Made by a program: the position numbers and the translations under genes
Assembly: GCA_037974965.1 (NCBI GenBank)
Contig: JBBPFI010000003.1
Coordinates: 1 to 64,000, forward strand
Source: Dacryopinax spathularia
Taxonomy: Eukaryota > Basidiomycota > Dacrymycetes > Dacrymycetales > Dacrymycetaceae
DNA: 64,000 nt
Direction: 5' to 3'
The notes under the pieces: model-generated
What the model was told of the DNA's origin: nothing
The model's input: the letters and a program-made list of their open reading frames with translations, nothing else
Database searches by the model: none
Shown here: one piece after another, positions 54,216-64,000 of the stretch
Layout: each line of letters begins with the position of its first letter
Numbering within the stretch: position 1 is the stretch's first letter

Positions 54216-54790
54216 ATGTCACTCATCCGCTCTCTCCTCATCGCTGGGACGGCGGCCGTCGCTTTGGCCGCTGTCCCGTTGGTGATCAACACACCTAAAG
54301 CCTTCTACGTTGGTGGTGCGTGTCTTGTTGCGACTGCTGCCCACTACGAGCTGACGTGGCCGTATCTCAAACAGAATATTCCGTCATCTCATGGACGGGG
54401 GGTCAGCCGCCTTTCACCGTCTCGCTCCTCCCCGCTGGGCAGGTCGCCCCTCCTCCCGTAAGTCATCACACCCTCTGTTCCGAGCGGTGATTGGCCTGAG
54501 AGAGTCAGACTAAGAGAAACCTCTTTAATGCTATAGGTCAAGACATTCCCGCCGACTGAGGCGCAGTATGTAGGCTGGCAAGTCGACCTTCAGTACAACA
54601 CCACGGTGTAGGTGCACTTCCCCCTCCTGCTGTGTATCCCCTCTGAATACATTTCTTTCGCAGAGTTATCGAAGTCGAGGATGCTGACGGCGCTATCAAC
54701 TATTCCGGCACTGTGCGTGCTCACTAACCCCTTGTGGTTGATAGCTGATGAACATGATAGGTTCCCGTCGAATTCGGCTCACTCTTCTGA
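54216..54790 (+). CDS. Small secreted protein, Kre9/Knh1-like fold, paralogue 3 of 3, without framing cysteines
   Basis: Five exons with the same intron plan run from ATG 54216 to TGA 54790. A signal peptide (LLIAGTAAVALAAVP) leads to VINTPKAFYVGG, joined to EYSVISWTGGQPPFTVSLLP and AGQVAPPP, then VKTFPPTEAQYVGWQVDLQY, then VVIEVEDADGAINYSGT and VPVEFGSLF. The core is the best preserved of the three with respect to the family's WTGGxPPFTV motif. Unlike its sisters it has no Cys before the first intron and no C-terminal TCL, so the presumed disulphide is lost or never gained. Frame is intact throughout. Confidence 0.82.
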
Positions 54791-55185
54791 AGCCGCTGAA
54801 CCGATACGACGCTTATAGTAACAAGCGTAGCACAAAGAACTAAATGGAAGCCATCGTTCACGTTATGATTGAGCCATTGTCGGAAAGAGCTGTCGATGTC
54901 TTGCCCTGGTTAATCCCTAGAGGATGGCAAGACAACGATGACGTCACACGCTTTGTCCCTTAGGCGATCTGTGGCATCGGCACTCCACGAGCGCTTACCG
55001 ACACCCGCCGCTGTCTACGCTGCCACCGTGGTCGGGCTGCTCTATAGACCGAGCCATATATGAGTCTGTAATCCACTCACCCGCTCAGATCCTCTAGTAC
55101 CCAACTACCCCTGCCCGATCCCGCTATCTCAGCTTATTACATCGACTCTAATTTCTTGTGCAACTCAACATACTCCCCAAACCAC
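54791..55185. other. Intergenic region, no gene seen
   Basis: About 395 bases. ATATATGAGTC near 55056 could be a TATA element for the next gene. Nothing else is supported. Confidence 0.35.
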
Positions 55186-55672
55186 ATGGCCCTCCCCATG
55201 GCCACAACAATAATGAACACCCTCCGGACCGAATCCCCCATAGCAGCCACAGCGTCCGCAACCTCCTCTCACGCACTAGCAGCAAGCGCAGGAGCAGTAG
55301 CTGCTAGTCGAACGGCAGTGGTGCACACGGTCGAGAGAGGGGTGGGGATGCAGTTACGCTCTCAGGCGGCTGGCAGTACGTCCTTTCTCCTCTTCTTTTC
55401 ACGGCCGTGGAAGGGAGCTGACAGGGGTGGGTATAGTGTCCACCATGGCACGCACCGCAGCGACGGAACAGACGACCCTGGCGGGCCAGACGTCGGTGCT
55501 CAAGTCCGAGTCGTCTCTCTTGCCTAGCGCGATAGCGAACGACCTTTCTTCCTCTGTGCGTGAGCAAGTCGAGAATGCGCTCCAGCAGGGAGTGGAGGAA
55601 GTGGTCGATCATGAGCTTAACGGGCGGGGAGGGGTGGCTGGCGAGGTGGTCGGGGCGCTCAAGGGCGCGTGA
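55186..55672 (+). CDS. Small hypothetical Ala/Ser-rich protein
   Basis: Two exons (55186-55375 and 55437-55672, intron GTACGT...GTATAG) join in frame to 141 residues, starting at ATG 55186. The composition is Ala/Ser/Thr-rich (TESPIAATASATSSHALAAS) with a probable amphipathic helical C-terminus (LSSSVREQVENALQQGVEEV). No signal peptide, domain or family is recognised. The in-frame splice and good borders support it as a real gene. Confidence 0.6.
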
Positions 55673-55917
55673 GAGTGCCGTCCGACTATGCGCGCGTATG
55701 GGTCTCTTGGAGTGTTCTGGATCTGTAAATGAGGATACCCGATATATATGTGATACCCAGCGCTCATGCAGCTCTGCATACTTACTATGTCCACATTGTA
55801 CAAAATATCATACACGGTCCTCTGCCGTCTTGCATAGCCGCCCACTGTCCTCGCAGCGCTCTCTCCGCCAACAGGGACCGGGACATCCTCGTGGAATCGA
55901 TCGCACCTCACCGCACC

Positions 55918-58283
55918 TCACACCCCGCCAGCAGAAGGCGGCTCCACCCTCACCTCGGGTCCCTGCGGTCTATTCGGATGCGGCGGGATCGCCTCGACTG
56001 CGGTGCGCGCCTCGGCCCACGCGTCCATGTTCGCCTTACACCACTCTCTGTGGCTGCGCGCGAACGCGAGACACATATCGCGCAGGTCGGCGACTTTTTG
56101 CCGCTGGAAACGGTCGAGGTCGGCTTGGATCGTTTGGGAGGCGTAGCGCAGGTCTTGGGCGCACGCTTGGAGGGCGTCTTCGAGCTGTATGGGGCGCGTC
56201 AGCGTCCACTCTCCGTTTCCCTATCTCTCTAAGAACATCGAGAGAAGGGAGGGGGACAGGGGAAGGGCAGGATGGAAAGGCAGAGGGTGAACTGAGAAGG
56301 GGAGAAGGCGGGACGCACCTGCGAGATCTGCTCCCTCGTCTTACTAATACTATTCCTCCTCGCCGCCTCCGGGTCAACATCCATAATCCCCTGCAACGAA
56401 TGACTCAAAGTATTCAAGATCCCGAACCCTCCCGTGCGCTTCTTCGCCGCTGCCGCGGGTGGCGGGGCACGCGTAACAGACCCGGAAGGGAAGGGGGACT
56501 CGTCTTCTCCCCTTTCGGTTTCGGTGTCGGCGTTGCCGTCCCTTTCGCCGTTCGAGTCCGCAACGTCGGACGAGGAACGCCGACCTGCTGTAGGGGTATC
56601 GACGTGCAAACTCCCCGCAAGAGCGCTATCCAGTCTCTTCGCCTCGGCCTCGTTCCGCTCCAGATCCTCAAGGTGTTCACGTTTCGTATCGAGCAACTCT
56701 TGGGTAAGCTCGTATTGCAGGTGCTTTTGGTGTCGGTAGAGAAGGAGCTTCTTGATGATCCCTGCGAACTGGGTGTATTCCTGCAGGGGCTCGTACCATG
56801 TTTGTTCCATTTCTTGGAGCTGTCGCACATTATCAGGTTATCGGGTATGGAGGGAGGAGGAGGGAGGAGGGAGGAGGGAGAGGAGGAGGGAGGGGAGGGA
56901 CGTACGAGCCGCGCGGTGGAGATGTAGGTCGCGTCGACCGCTTGGCCGGTCTTTTCCATCGCGTTCGCCAGGGCGCCCGTTTCGGTAAGGCTGAACCCGT
57001 TGAGCGCTGCACCGAGCTCGGAATAGTCGTGCGAGAAGTCTGCCAACCGAGCGTCAGCCTCATCCTATCATCATCTCGCCCCTCCTCTCCAGAAGAGAGA
57101 AGAAGAGTAGGGAGGAAGCAGAAGGGGCACAAAGACAGAAGATAGAGCGTGGAAGAGATGCACGCACCCGACCACCGCTTCATAGTCCTCCTCGAAACCT
57201 TCTCCATCGACCCCCCCAAATGGTTCGCAAACTTGTTCGTGAACGCCTCCGAGTCCAGAAACCTCTGGTCCGGCCTCCGGAGGGGCTGGGCAGCGGAGGG
57301 GGTGGGGACGGCGGCGTAGACGGCGGCTTGGGACGTGTCGGTGGGATTGTGCGCTGGGGCCTTGAGGAGGTTCTTGGGGAGGTCGGAGAGGGGAGGGGAG
57401 TGCAGGACTTCGCTCTGCGCTCTGTGTCAGCTATCCTTTCTGGACCATCTCTCTCAAGGGAGAGAGGCAAGGAGAGAAGGAGAAGGAGAGCAGGCGCGTA
57501 CCCAGGAGACGTCCCTGTCCAAAAACCGATGAAACACATGTTCGTTCGATAAGATCGGATGCTTCGCCACTCTATTCAGAAACACCTGCAGCATTCGTTT
57601 CCGCCTCGCGATCAGCGCCGCGTCCTCTTTGGCCTTGTTCTGCTTGACGGCGTATTCCCCCAAGGACTGTTTGCCGGGGATGGGCGGGATGATTAGGGTG
57701 GGGTAGAGCTTGACGAGGGATTGGCGGAGGGACTCGAATTCCGAGTAACGCCGGCGGGCTTCGACGTTCTGCGTGAGCGGGGGCATGCGTTAGCCTGTGC
57801 GGCGGGGTACGGATGAGGGTGAAGGGAGAGAAGGGGACTCACGCCGGTCCGGATAACATAGACGATATAGGTCGACGAACCCCCTTCGGAAGTCTTGAGC
57901 GCATCCACGATCTGTGTACGTCCCGTCGGCTCGCATCGCGCTCACGATAAAAGAGAAGGAAACGAGCGACGTACGAGTATCTCGACGTCCTCGCCCGAAT
58001 GCAACCACATATCCCTCGTGCAGCACGGCTCGCTCTTCGGCGCCGCCGGGAACGCGGGCTTGAAGGGCGACGGGAAGGGTTTGTTCGTCGTGGGCAGGGG
58101 GGAGGGGGAGATGGTCATGCTGCTCTTGCGCCCTTCGTTCACTGACCGACCTGCGATGGGTGTTGGGGAGGGCGAGGAGGAACGGGACGGTGAGGATGGT
58201 GAGGCGGCTGAAGTTTCGTCTATTGCGGGCGATGGGTCGTCCTCCGTCCTGAACGGGTTGATCTCATCTTCTGCGTCTATCAT
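55918..58283 (-). CDS. SNX41: PX-BAR sorting nexin of the Snx41/Atg20 type
   Basis: ATG at 58283 opens an exon (58283-57975) with an acidic, Ser/Pro-rich head (MIDAEDEINPFRTEDDPSP). The second exon (57911-57843) starts the PX domain with IVDALKTSEGGSSTYIVYVI. From 57768 it continues NVEARRRYSEFESLRQSLVK and YPTLIIPPIPGK, the phosphoinositide-binding part, then HPILSNEHVFHRFLD. The BAR part has RRPDQRFLDSEAFTNKFANH, ELGAALNGFSLTETGALA and KTGQAVDATYISTARL, then LLYRHQKHLQYELTQELLD and a final helix DLRDMCLAFARSHREW. A long Ser/Glu insert sits inside BAR. Snx41/Atg20 works with Snx4 in endosome-to-Golgi retrieval and selective autophagy. About seven exons, roughly 600 residues. Confidence 0.9.
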
Positions 58284-58670
58284 CTTGTCTTATCACTATC
58301 GCGTCGCAGTAGCCAGTCCGTAGCGTAGTAGGTGATGAGAAAGGTAAGCCAAGGGACGGTGCACTGTGAAAGGCAGGAGGAGTATGAGGACCACGTATGG
58401 CTGCGGCCGCTGTCCCTCACACACTCACACTCAGTTCGATCACGCCCGCCCGCGCTGCTGGCTGTGACAACGGCTGGCCATAACGGGTCACGTTCCTCCC
58501 GCCCCACGCCACCCGGAGATGATTGCTCCCGACGAGCCGAGCCCACACGGACCGAGGGTCCTCGAATTTCAGCACACCGCGTCCCTTGCGAGTTGGAAAA
58601 GCGATTGGTTTGACTGTCGAAGGCAAGGCTTGGAAGAAGGGGCTGGCGGCATATATGCACCTGCAGCTCT
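58284..58670. promoter_or_regulatory. Divergent promoter between SNX41 and the mitochondrial-looking gene
   Basis: About 390 bases. A CACACACTCACACTCAG repeat is present near 58419-58435. No clear TATA box except GGCATATATGCAC at 58648, which is only 20 bases from the plus-strand ATG. Confidence 0.35.
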
Positions 58671-61478
58671 ATGCGCCGTCTATGTCTTCAAAGAAGAAAT
58701 CACTCCCACCCACTGCCGCCAGTCGCGCATTATCTCCTTCCTTTGGCTTTGCAACCTGCTTTTGCGTCGTCTTCCACATCAGCCAACAGACTGGTGCACA
58801 CGACTCGAGCACGAAGGTCTGCGGCGGATGCGACGAGACCCGCTCAACATGCAGGCAGCTTGCGGTCCACTCCAGCAGCTGGGAGATCGACGCTCTTTCA
58901 GAAGAACACTGCGTCCCGACCAGGCGCTCAAAATCCCGCCCAGCCGGATGTGGCCCAAGATGCAGACTTTCGCCAACCGCCCGAACCGCCCGCTCCTCCG
59001 GAAGGCGCAGCAGTCTTGCATCCCCCTTCATCACCACCACCACCACCATCTCCCTCTCCTCCAGCGCCCGGACTCCCAGACACAGACGCACCTCCCCGAA
59101 ACGGCAAGACGCACGCATCTGTCCTGTCCTCCGTCCTGGGGTCGATCAAAGACCATATGCTGACCGATGTCCATTCTATCACCGGGGCGGAACACGATGT
59201 GCGTCCTCTCTTCCTCTCTCATCTACCCGCGACTCCTGCTAACCTAGTCTTCTATGCGTAGGGCAACATCGACCTCCGCGATATCTTCCAACCGCCTGGC
59301 TTCGTCTCCCGCGCCCCTCCCCAGCAAGACAAGTCCGAATGGGCACACAAGCTCCCACCATGGATGACATCCGTCACCATCCCGGCCAACTACGCCGCCG
59401 CTGCCGAGCTCACGCCCGAGCGCAGTCGAGCGCTCTTCGCCCCCCGGAAACCCGCCAAGGACTGGGTCGACCTCTCTGCTCGTTTGCTGGACCCGCAAGC
59501 GAGCGCGGAGGCGCTCAGCGAGCAGGAAATCGCTCTGGTGCTCATGGCGCTCGTGATGAACGGCCAAACCCAGCGACGCGCCGTCCTCTTCCTGTGCGAG
59601 ATCATCCGCCGGCGCGGGCCAGACAGCGTAAAACGCATATTCACGCTGGAGAACATCGAGAAGCTCGTACATGCCGGAGGGGGCGCGAGCGCGCATGCGT
59701 TCGTTTCGCTGCTCTTGGAGCTGGCGTTTCGGCTCTGGTTTCCGGAGTCGCCGTACGCGCCGAATTATCGGAAGGACTGGAATGTGGATTCGGCCAGGGG
59801 GTATATCATGGGATTACGGGAGGGCGGGGGCGGGGCCAGAGACTTCGGACTACCGTTCGAGGATCAAGAGACCGTTTTCCCTCTGCCCACGCCTGCTGTC
59901 AATAGCGCTCTGGCCGTCCGGTCAACCGACACGTTCACGGAGAGCCCGTTCTCGGAGACGCACGCGCACGCGCCTGCCTACACCGGCTCGCGCGGCATCG
60001 ACCGCCTGAACGAACGCGAGCAGGAGACCGCCTCCCGGATATTCAACTACGCCGTCGATCTCTTCTTCTCGCAAAAACACTACCGCGACGTCGTCGCCCT
60101 ACACGAGGCGATGTGCGCCGTGGGCGTGCGCGCCACTTCAGCGGGGTACAACCGCGTCCTCCAGTCCCATTTCCGCTGGTTTCTCTACCCGGACGAGTAC
60201 CGCGCGCCGAAGAACTACGTCACCTTCCGGCAGCTGATGGACCAGGTCAAGCGCACTCTCCGGGAAATGCAAGCCCGGAACGCGCCCGCAAACGGGTACA
60301 CGCGCTCCATCCTCCTTTTCGGCCTTACGCGGTGTCTCCTCTTTTCCCCCGTCTACGAGCTCTCAGAACGCTGGACGGCCATCCAGCCTGCTATTACCCG
60401 CCTCAGAGCATACGCAGAAGGGAACGCGATGGTCCGTATGACATGGACGGAAGCGCTTCTCGAGCTACACGAGCTGCGCAAAAGTCGGCAGATCTACGAG
60501 CGAAGCAAGTTCGGCCGCGTCTCGCCTCCGAAGAACGAGATCGAGTCCCTCACCATCTCCTGGTTCGCGGGCACGCACGAAGCGACGCAGGTGCATCTCC
60601 GGGTCAGCAGCGGGTCCGGGTGGAACAAGTACGACGTCCTCACCCTCCCTGAGCTGGCGAACGAGTTGAGGATATGCAACATCAACATGCGTACCGCGCT
60701 CCTTAGGGACGAGTTTGAAGAAGCGGCATTCTGGATGCAACGCCTTCGACCAGGGTACGAGCACGCCATGCACCGACTCGCTCTCCCAGAAAACTATTCC
60801 TGGCGGCGTGCATCGCTAGACGACTTTGACGCCAAATACGAATCCTCCATGGTCCGGTTCGTCTCTGCCAACCTGTCCGTCGGGCTCCTGCACCACGCAC
60901 TCGGGGCCATGCTCCACTCGGGCTACATCAAGAATGCATACACGTTCGTCCGGCTCTGGCGGAGGCTGCTGTTCCACCAAGCGGCGGGGGCGAACGCGAA
61001 GCTCGCCATTGGCTGGGACGGCCCGCTCGGGGTGCAGAGGGCGCTGCAGGTGTTCTTGACTGGGCTGGCGAGTCAGCGCGCGCTGTCGAGCGTTAACCTC
61101 CTGACGGCGCAGAGGAAACATCTCTGGCAGCTGTACATGCATCTGGGGAGCGAGAAACTCGTCGCGTTCCATGTCTGGGCTGCGCTCGTCGGGCCCAGCA
61201 TGAACGTCCCTTTCCGCGAAGCGGTCCGCCGCGCCGATCGGGGAAGACACGAGCGCATCCTATTCGTCAAGAGCGTGTTCAACACATGTGCCGTCGTCAT
61301 CTCGGACGAGTTTTGGGATCTGGAGCAGTCAGAGTTCGTAGTGATGCTGCGGGAGAAATGGGGGGAGACGCTGAGCGAGGAAGACCTCGCCCTGACGAAG
61401 CGGATCTGGGAGAGCGATGGGCTGCTTAGCGTGGAGGGGAAGCTGTTCGGCATGAAGATGAATATGGACATGGTATAA
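58671..61478 (+). CDS. Large mitochondrial-looking helical protein, function unknown
   Basis: Two exons (58671-59198 and 59262-61478) join in frame to 914 residues. The N-terminus (MRRLCLQRRNHSHPLPP and on to LVHTTRARR) is Arg/Ser-rich and lacks acidic residues, a good mitochondrial presequence. Residues 95-150 are Pro-rich. The rest is a long all-helical protein, with units like LSEQEIALVLMALVMNGQTQ, QKHYRDVVALHEAMCAVGVR and TSAGYNRVLQSHFRWF that resemble pentatricopeptide helical pairs (a short helix pair, then VRATSAGYN). A role in organelle RNA handling or translation is plausible but is inference. The final segment EEDLALTKRIWESDGLLSV is well formed and no break is seen. Confidence 0.75.
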
Positions 61479-61708
61479 GCTTCCAGGCGGGGTTAGGGGT
61501 AATCTGGAGTTTGGCAACGATTTGATGGTGGTCTAGAATATAGACGTTCATATTGTATTAATAACATGCACTTGGAAGACTGCAAACGGGTGTGGGTGGC
61601 TCCTTACGAGAATGGACTCTGACTCTGAGATATACAGCACGTCCGGCGTGAACATGAATCGATAGGACAGCCTAGCTCTCCAGGCGGGTTACGAGCGTCA
61701 CTGGACGG

Positions 61709-62699
61709 TTACTCCTTCCCTTCGGCAGCTTCATGCTCCCTCATCCTCTTCGCAACAAGCTTCCCGCCGACCTGATCACCCGAATGAGCCACCGCCAACA
61801 CCAGTCAAGAACAACATACATTCCGAATGTTCACAGCTGCACGCTCGATCCCGCGCTCCTTGCTCTGCTTGTAGAAGGAAAGCGCTTCTTCCAGATGACC
61901 GCCTGAAGCCAGATAACTCAGCATTTCTGCGGGTCCAAATGGATCGACTAACCTGCTTCGAGGACTGCAGCGAGATTATAGGAGATCTCGGGATCGTCGG
62001 GCGATAGCTCATGTGCAGTCCTGGGGATACATCAACACTGTTTTGTACGACCATCCAGGTTCGAGCGCTCACCTTAAATGTTCCAGAGCAAGGTCGGGTC
62101 GGGAGACGGCGGACATGATGTAGGCCGAAGCGAGGTCTGGGTTCATCAATGTCAGCATAACAAGATCCCTCTTCATCACACAGGGTCCTACTGGTATGAG
62201 CATCAGCGCTCCTCGGCTCCATCTCGATTGACTCGAGCCATGCTTCTATTGCTGCGTCGTAATTCTCTGCGATGGATGCATGAGCCTCACCGGTAGGTCG
62301 GTCCTGACGACACGACTAACTGGCATGATACCGAATAACACCAAGATTATACAGCGTATGTGCAGTTCGCCGTATTTGCACGCTTCGCTCGTAGCACTTG
62401 GTTGCGCCTTCAAGATCACCTTCTTCGAGCTTGCGTGTGCCCTCCTCGAGGGCTTTGATAGCTTCTGCATCGGTCGGGTCGACAAAAGAGGGTGTTCCAG
62501 CCGTTGAGGAGGCAAATCCTTGACGAATGACGTGTATCAACATCCCACAGCAAGTCCCAGAAAGACGGATTTACGGTAATGAAATACACTAGAAGCTCGA
62601 GTGGCCCTTGAGAGGGTCGGTCGGGTTGTCCTTGCTACAGCGCGAACAGTATGACGAGCAGCAGAAGAGCAAATAATCCGAGAAAGCATTGCTTCCAAG
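61709..62699 (-). CDS. TPR-repeat protein, probably mitochondrial
   Basis: ATG at 62699 gives MLSRIICSSAARHTVRAVAR, an Arg/Ser/Ala presequence. An intron (GTAAAT...GTCAAG, ending near 62525) joins it to FASSTAGTPSFVDPTDAEAI. TPR-like helices follow: LEEGTRKLEEGDLEGATKCY with TAHTLYNLGVIRYH, then YDAAIEAWLESIEMEPRSAD, NPDLASAYIMSAVSRPDLAL, TAHELSPDDPEISYNLAAVL and GGHLEEALSFYKQSKERGIE. The last exon is VGGKLVAKRMREHEAAEGKE. About seven exons, roughly 220-230 residues. TPRs bind partner peptides; the partner is unknown. Two inner splice sites are approximate. Confidence 0.78.
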
Positions 62700-63071
62700 T
62701 TTTTCAGGCGACCAGAATGCTTCACAATAGGTTTGACAGTATTTTAGAGGGTATCCAGAGGTAAAATCGTACTCAGATCGGCAGAACAGTCAAGCAGATA
62801 AATGTGGATTTCGAAGGTGCGGACAAGGACAGGCTCTCGGGAAGTTGCGGTTGAAGTCAAGGGACACGAACTTTTTGGTTCCGCGGCTGAACCCCTGACT
62901 TCTTGCAACGACCTTCCCGGCGGTGATGATCACGCGCAACATCGACTTATGTCGCCACAAATCCACGAAACGCATTATCAAAAGGACAATCGCCTCCCAC
63001 GATCCCATACGAATTGATTGCAGATTCGGGTATGCCATGTACAAGAGAATAGATAGCTAGCCCAATTCTCC
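62700..63071. other. Intergenic region between the TPR gene promoter and the MSC2 3' end
   Basis: About 370 bases. Short frames on both strands are without motifs. It should hold the TPR gene promoter and the terminator of the zinc-transporter gene. Confidence 0.35.
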
Positions 63072-64000
63072 TCAACCAGCAAGGAGTTTCGGTCTACACG
63101 AGCAAAACGGCTGCCCGACACTCCCCTCAACCTGCACGCTCAGCTCCTCCAACCCGTCCAGCTTGCCCTTGAGCACCGTCTCGACTCTCCTTACGACTCT
63201 TTCCAGGTCCGCATAGCCCGTCTTCTGCACTGAATGTGGTCCGCCCGGGTCGCGTGATGCTCCGTTGGGTGAGAGCTGGATATGGATCGTCCCGATGAGA
63301 GTGACGGCGTCCTTAGGCCAAAATCGGGCGGCGCTATAGCTCGCCAGACCCTCAACAGCGCTCAGCTCGCTCAGCGCTTGCCTTATCTCGGCCTCCCTGT
63401 CCGAGCCCACGTCGAGCGCTAGTACGCGGCCAGCGTCGATCACGAGCGGGATGACGGATGCGGCGATGAGGACGGCGATAAATATCGATGCTATGGGGTC
63501 GAAGCCGTTCCACCCGTAGAACTTGATGAGGAGGGTGGAGATGATCACTCCGACCGAGCCCAGAGTATCCTGTGCATTGCCATCCTCAGTACGATGTACA
63601 CGTAGATGGAAGGGGATGCTTACAGCCATGACGTGCAAGAACACTCCGCGCATATTATGACTATGCCCATGGTCGTGTCCATGCGAATGCCCTGCGCCAT
63701 GTGAATGACCTGCATGCGAGTGGCCGCCGTGCGAATGATCATGCCCATGATCGTGCCCATCATGCGCATGCTTCTCCCCATGCTCGTGCTCGTGGTCATG
63801 CTCATGCTCGTGGTCATGTTCGGCATGATCATGCTCATGCACATGCACATGCTCTGCAAAACTCGGCACCCTCGGCGTCTTAAGAAAATGGTTCACCTCG
63901 TTCGGCGGACTCAGGTCGATCGGCTGGTCCAGCACGCCGCCCTTCCCAGCAGGCACACTTCCATTCACGGCAACTAGCCCGCTTCCTCCGCGAGAAGAAG
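63072..64000 (-). CDS. MSC2: Msc2-type zinc transporter (cation diffusion facilitator), 5' part beyond the window
   Basis: Only the C-terminal half is present. The gene runs off the right edge in an open frame. The visible part starts with a Pro/Ser segment, then a His-rich loop of about 70 residues (HVHVHEHDHAEHDHEHEHDH and more) that probably binds zinc. The membrane core has MRGVFLHVMA joined across a 54-base intron (63570-63623) to DTLGSVGVIISTLLIKF, restoring the HxxxD zinc site of helix V, then DPIASIFIAVLIAASVIPLV. A cytosolic domain follows (LSELSAVEGLASYSAARFWP, VTLIGTIHIQL) and ends SVGQPFCSC. Msc2 proteins supply zinc to the ER and early secretory pathway. Confidence 0.92.
   Translation of the reverse strand, partial: SSRGGSGLVAVNGSVPAGKGGVLDQPIDLSPPNEVNHFLKTPRVPSFAEHVHVHEHDHAEHDHEHEHDHEHEHGEKHAHDGHDHGHDHSHGGHSHAGHSHGAGHSHGHDHGHSHNMRGVFLHVMAVSIPFHLRVHRTEDGNAQDTLGSVGVIISTLLIKFYGWNGFDPIASIFIAVLIAASVIPLVIDAGRVLALDVGSDREAEIRQALSELSAVEGLASYSAARFWPKDAVTLIGTIHIQLSPNGASRDPGGPHSVQKTGYADLERVVRRVETVLKGKLDGLEELSVQVEGSVGQPFCSCRPKLLAG

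Noticed and set aside
1-64000. Retroelements, Polintons or virus-derived genes
   Set aside because: No reverse transcriptase, integrase, gag, capsid or LTR-like direct repeat was recognised in the stretches I read.

Overview
The window is fungal nuclear DNA, most likely from a mushroom-forming basidiomycete (Agaricomycotina). Genes lie close together on both strands. Most are split by many GT-AG introns of about 45-60 bases, often with GTAxGT or GTGxGT donors. The encoded set is typical of that group: a seven-helix membrane family common in Agaricomycetes, an HP1/Swi6 protein, the exon-junction protein Y14, and small secreted Kre9/Knh1-like proteins. Most exon borders below were worked out by hand from splice signals and reading frame, so they are models and not transcript evidence.

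Layout. 1-2.6 kb: a gene cut by the left edge, a cluster of short palindromes and a decayed PIF/Harbinger transposase. 2.8-7.8 kb: a coiled-coil protein, mitochondrial ZIM17 (DNL zinc finger) convergent with GRX5 (monothiol glutaredoxin), and TSR4/PDCD2. 8.2-15.1 kb: a seven-helix membrane protein, a gene-poor stretch with a 289-bp MITE, a disordered Ser/Pro-rich protein and a secreted amidase. 16.2-25.4 kb: an APP1-type phosphatidate phosphatase, a NOSIP-like E3 ligase, a complete-looking Mutator-like element (MULE) with 9-bp target duplications, and glycyl-tRNA synthetase with two in-frame starts. 25.5-30.7 kb: a cytochrome P450 and a complete-looking TA-flanked DDE transposon. 30.7-43.1 kb: DBP9 helicase, argininosuccinate synthase, DOA10/SSM4 ubiquitin ligase, Y14 and HP1. 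43.3-48.8 kb: one gene for a roughly 1,728-residue Ala/Ser-rich repeat protein with one membrane segment. 49.9-54.8 kb: three tandem paralogues of a small secreted protein. 55-64 kb: a small unknown protein, a PX-BAR sorting nexin (SNX41/ATG20 type), a large mitochondrial-looking protein, a TPR protein, and an MSC2-type zinc transporter cut by the right edge.

Functional themes. ZIM17 and GRX5 both serve mitochondrial Hsp70/iron-sulphur work and end 49 bases apart. TSR4 and DBP9 serve ribosome assembly. DOA10 and MSC2 act in ER membranes. Three DNA-transposon systems are present: MULE, TA-flanked DDE element with MITE, and Harbinger relic. The MULE sits in the short promoter shared by glycyl-tRNA synthetase and the NOSIP homologue. 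I saw no retroelement, virus-like element or CRISPR array. The features I find least explained are the giant repeat protein, the secreted-protein trio and the modular MULE termini.
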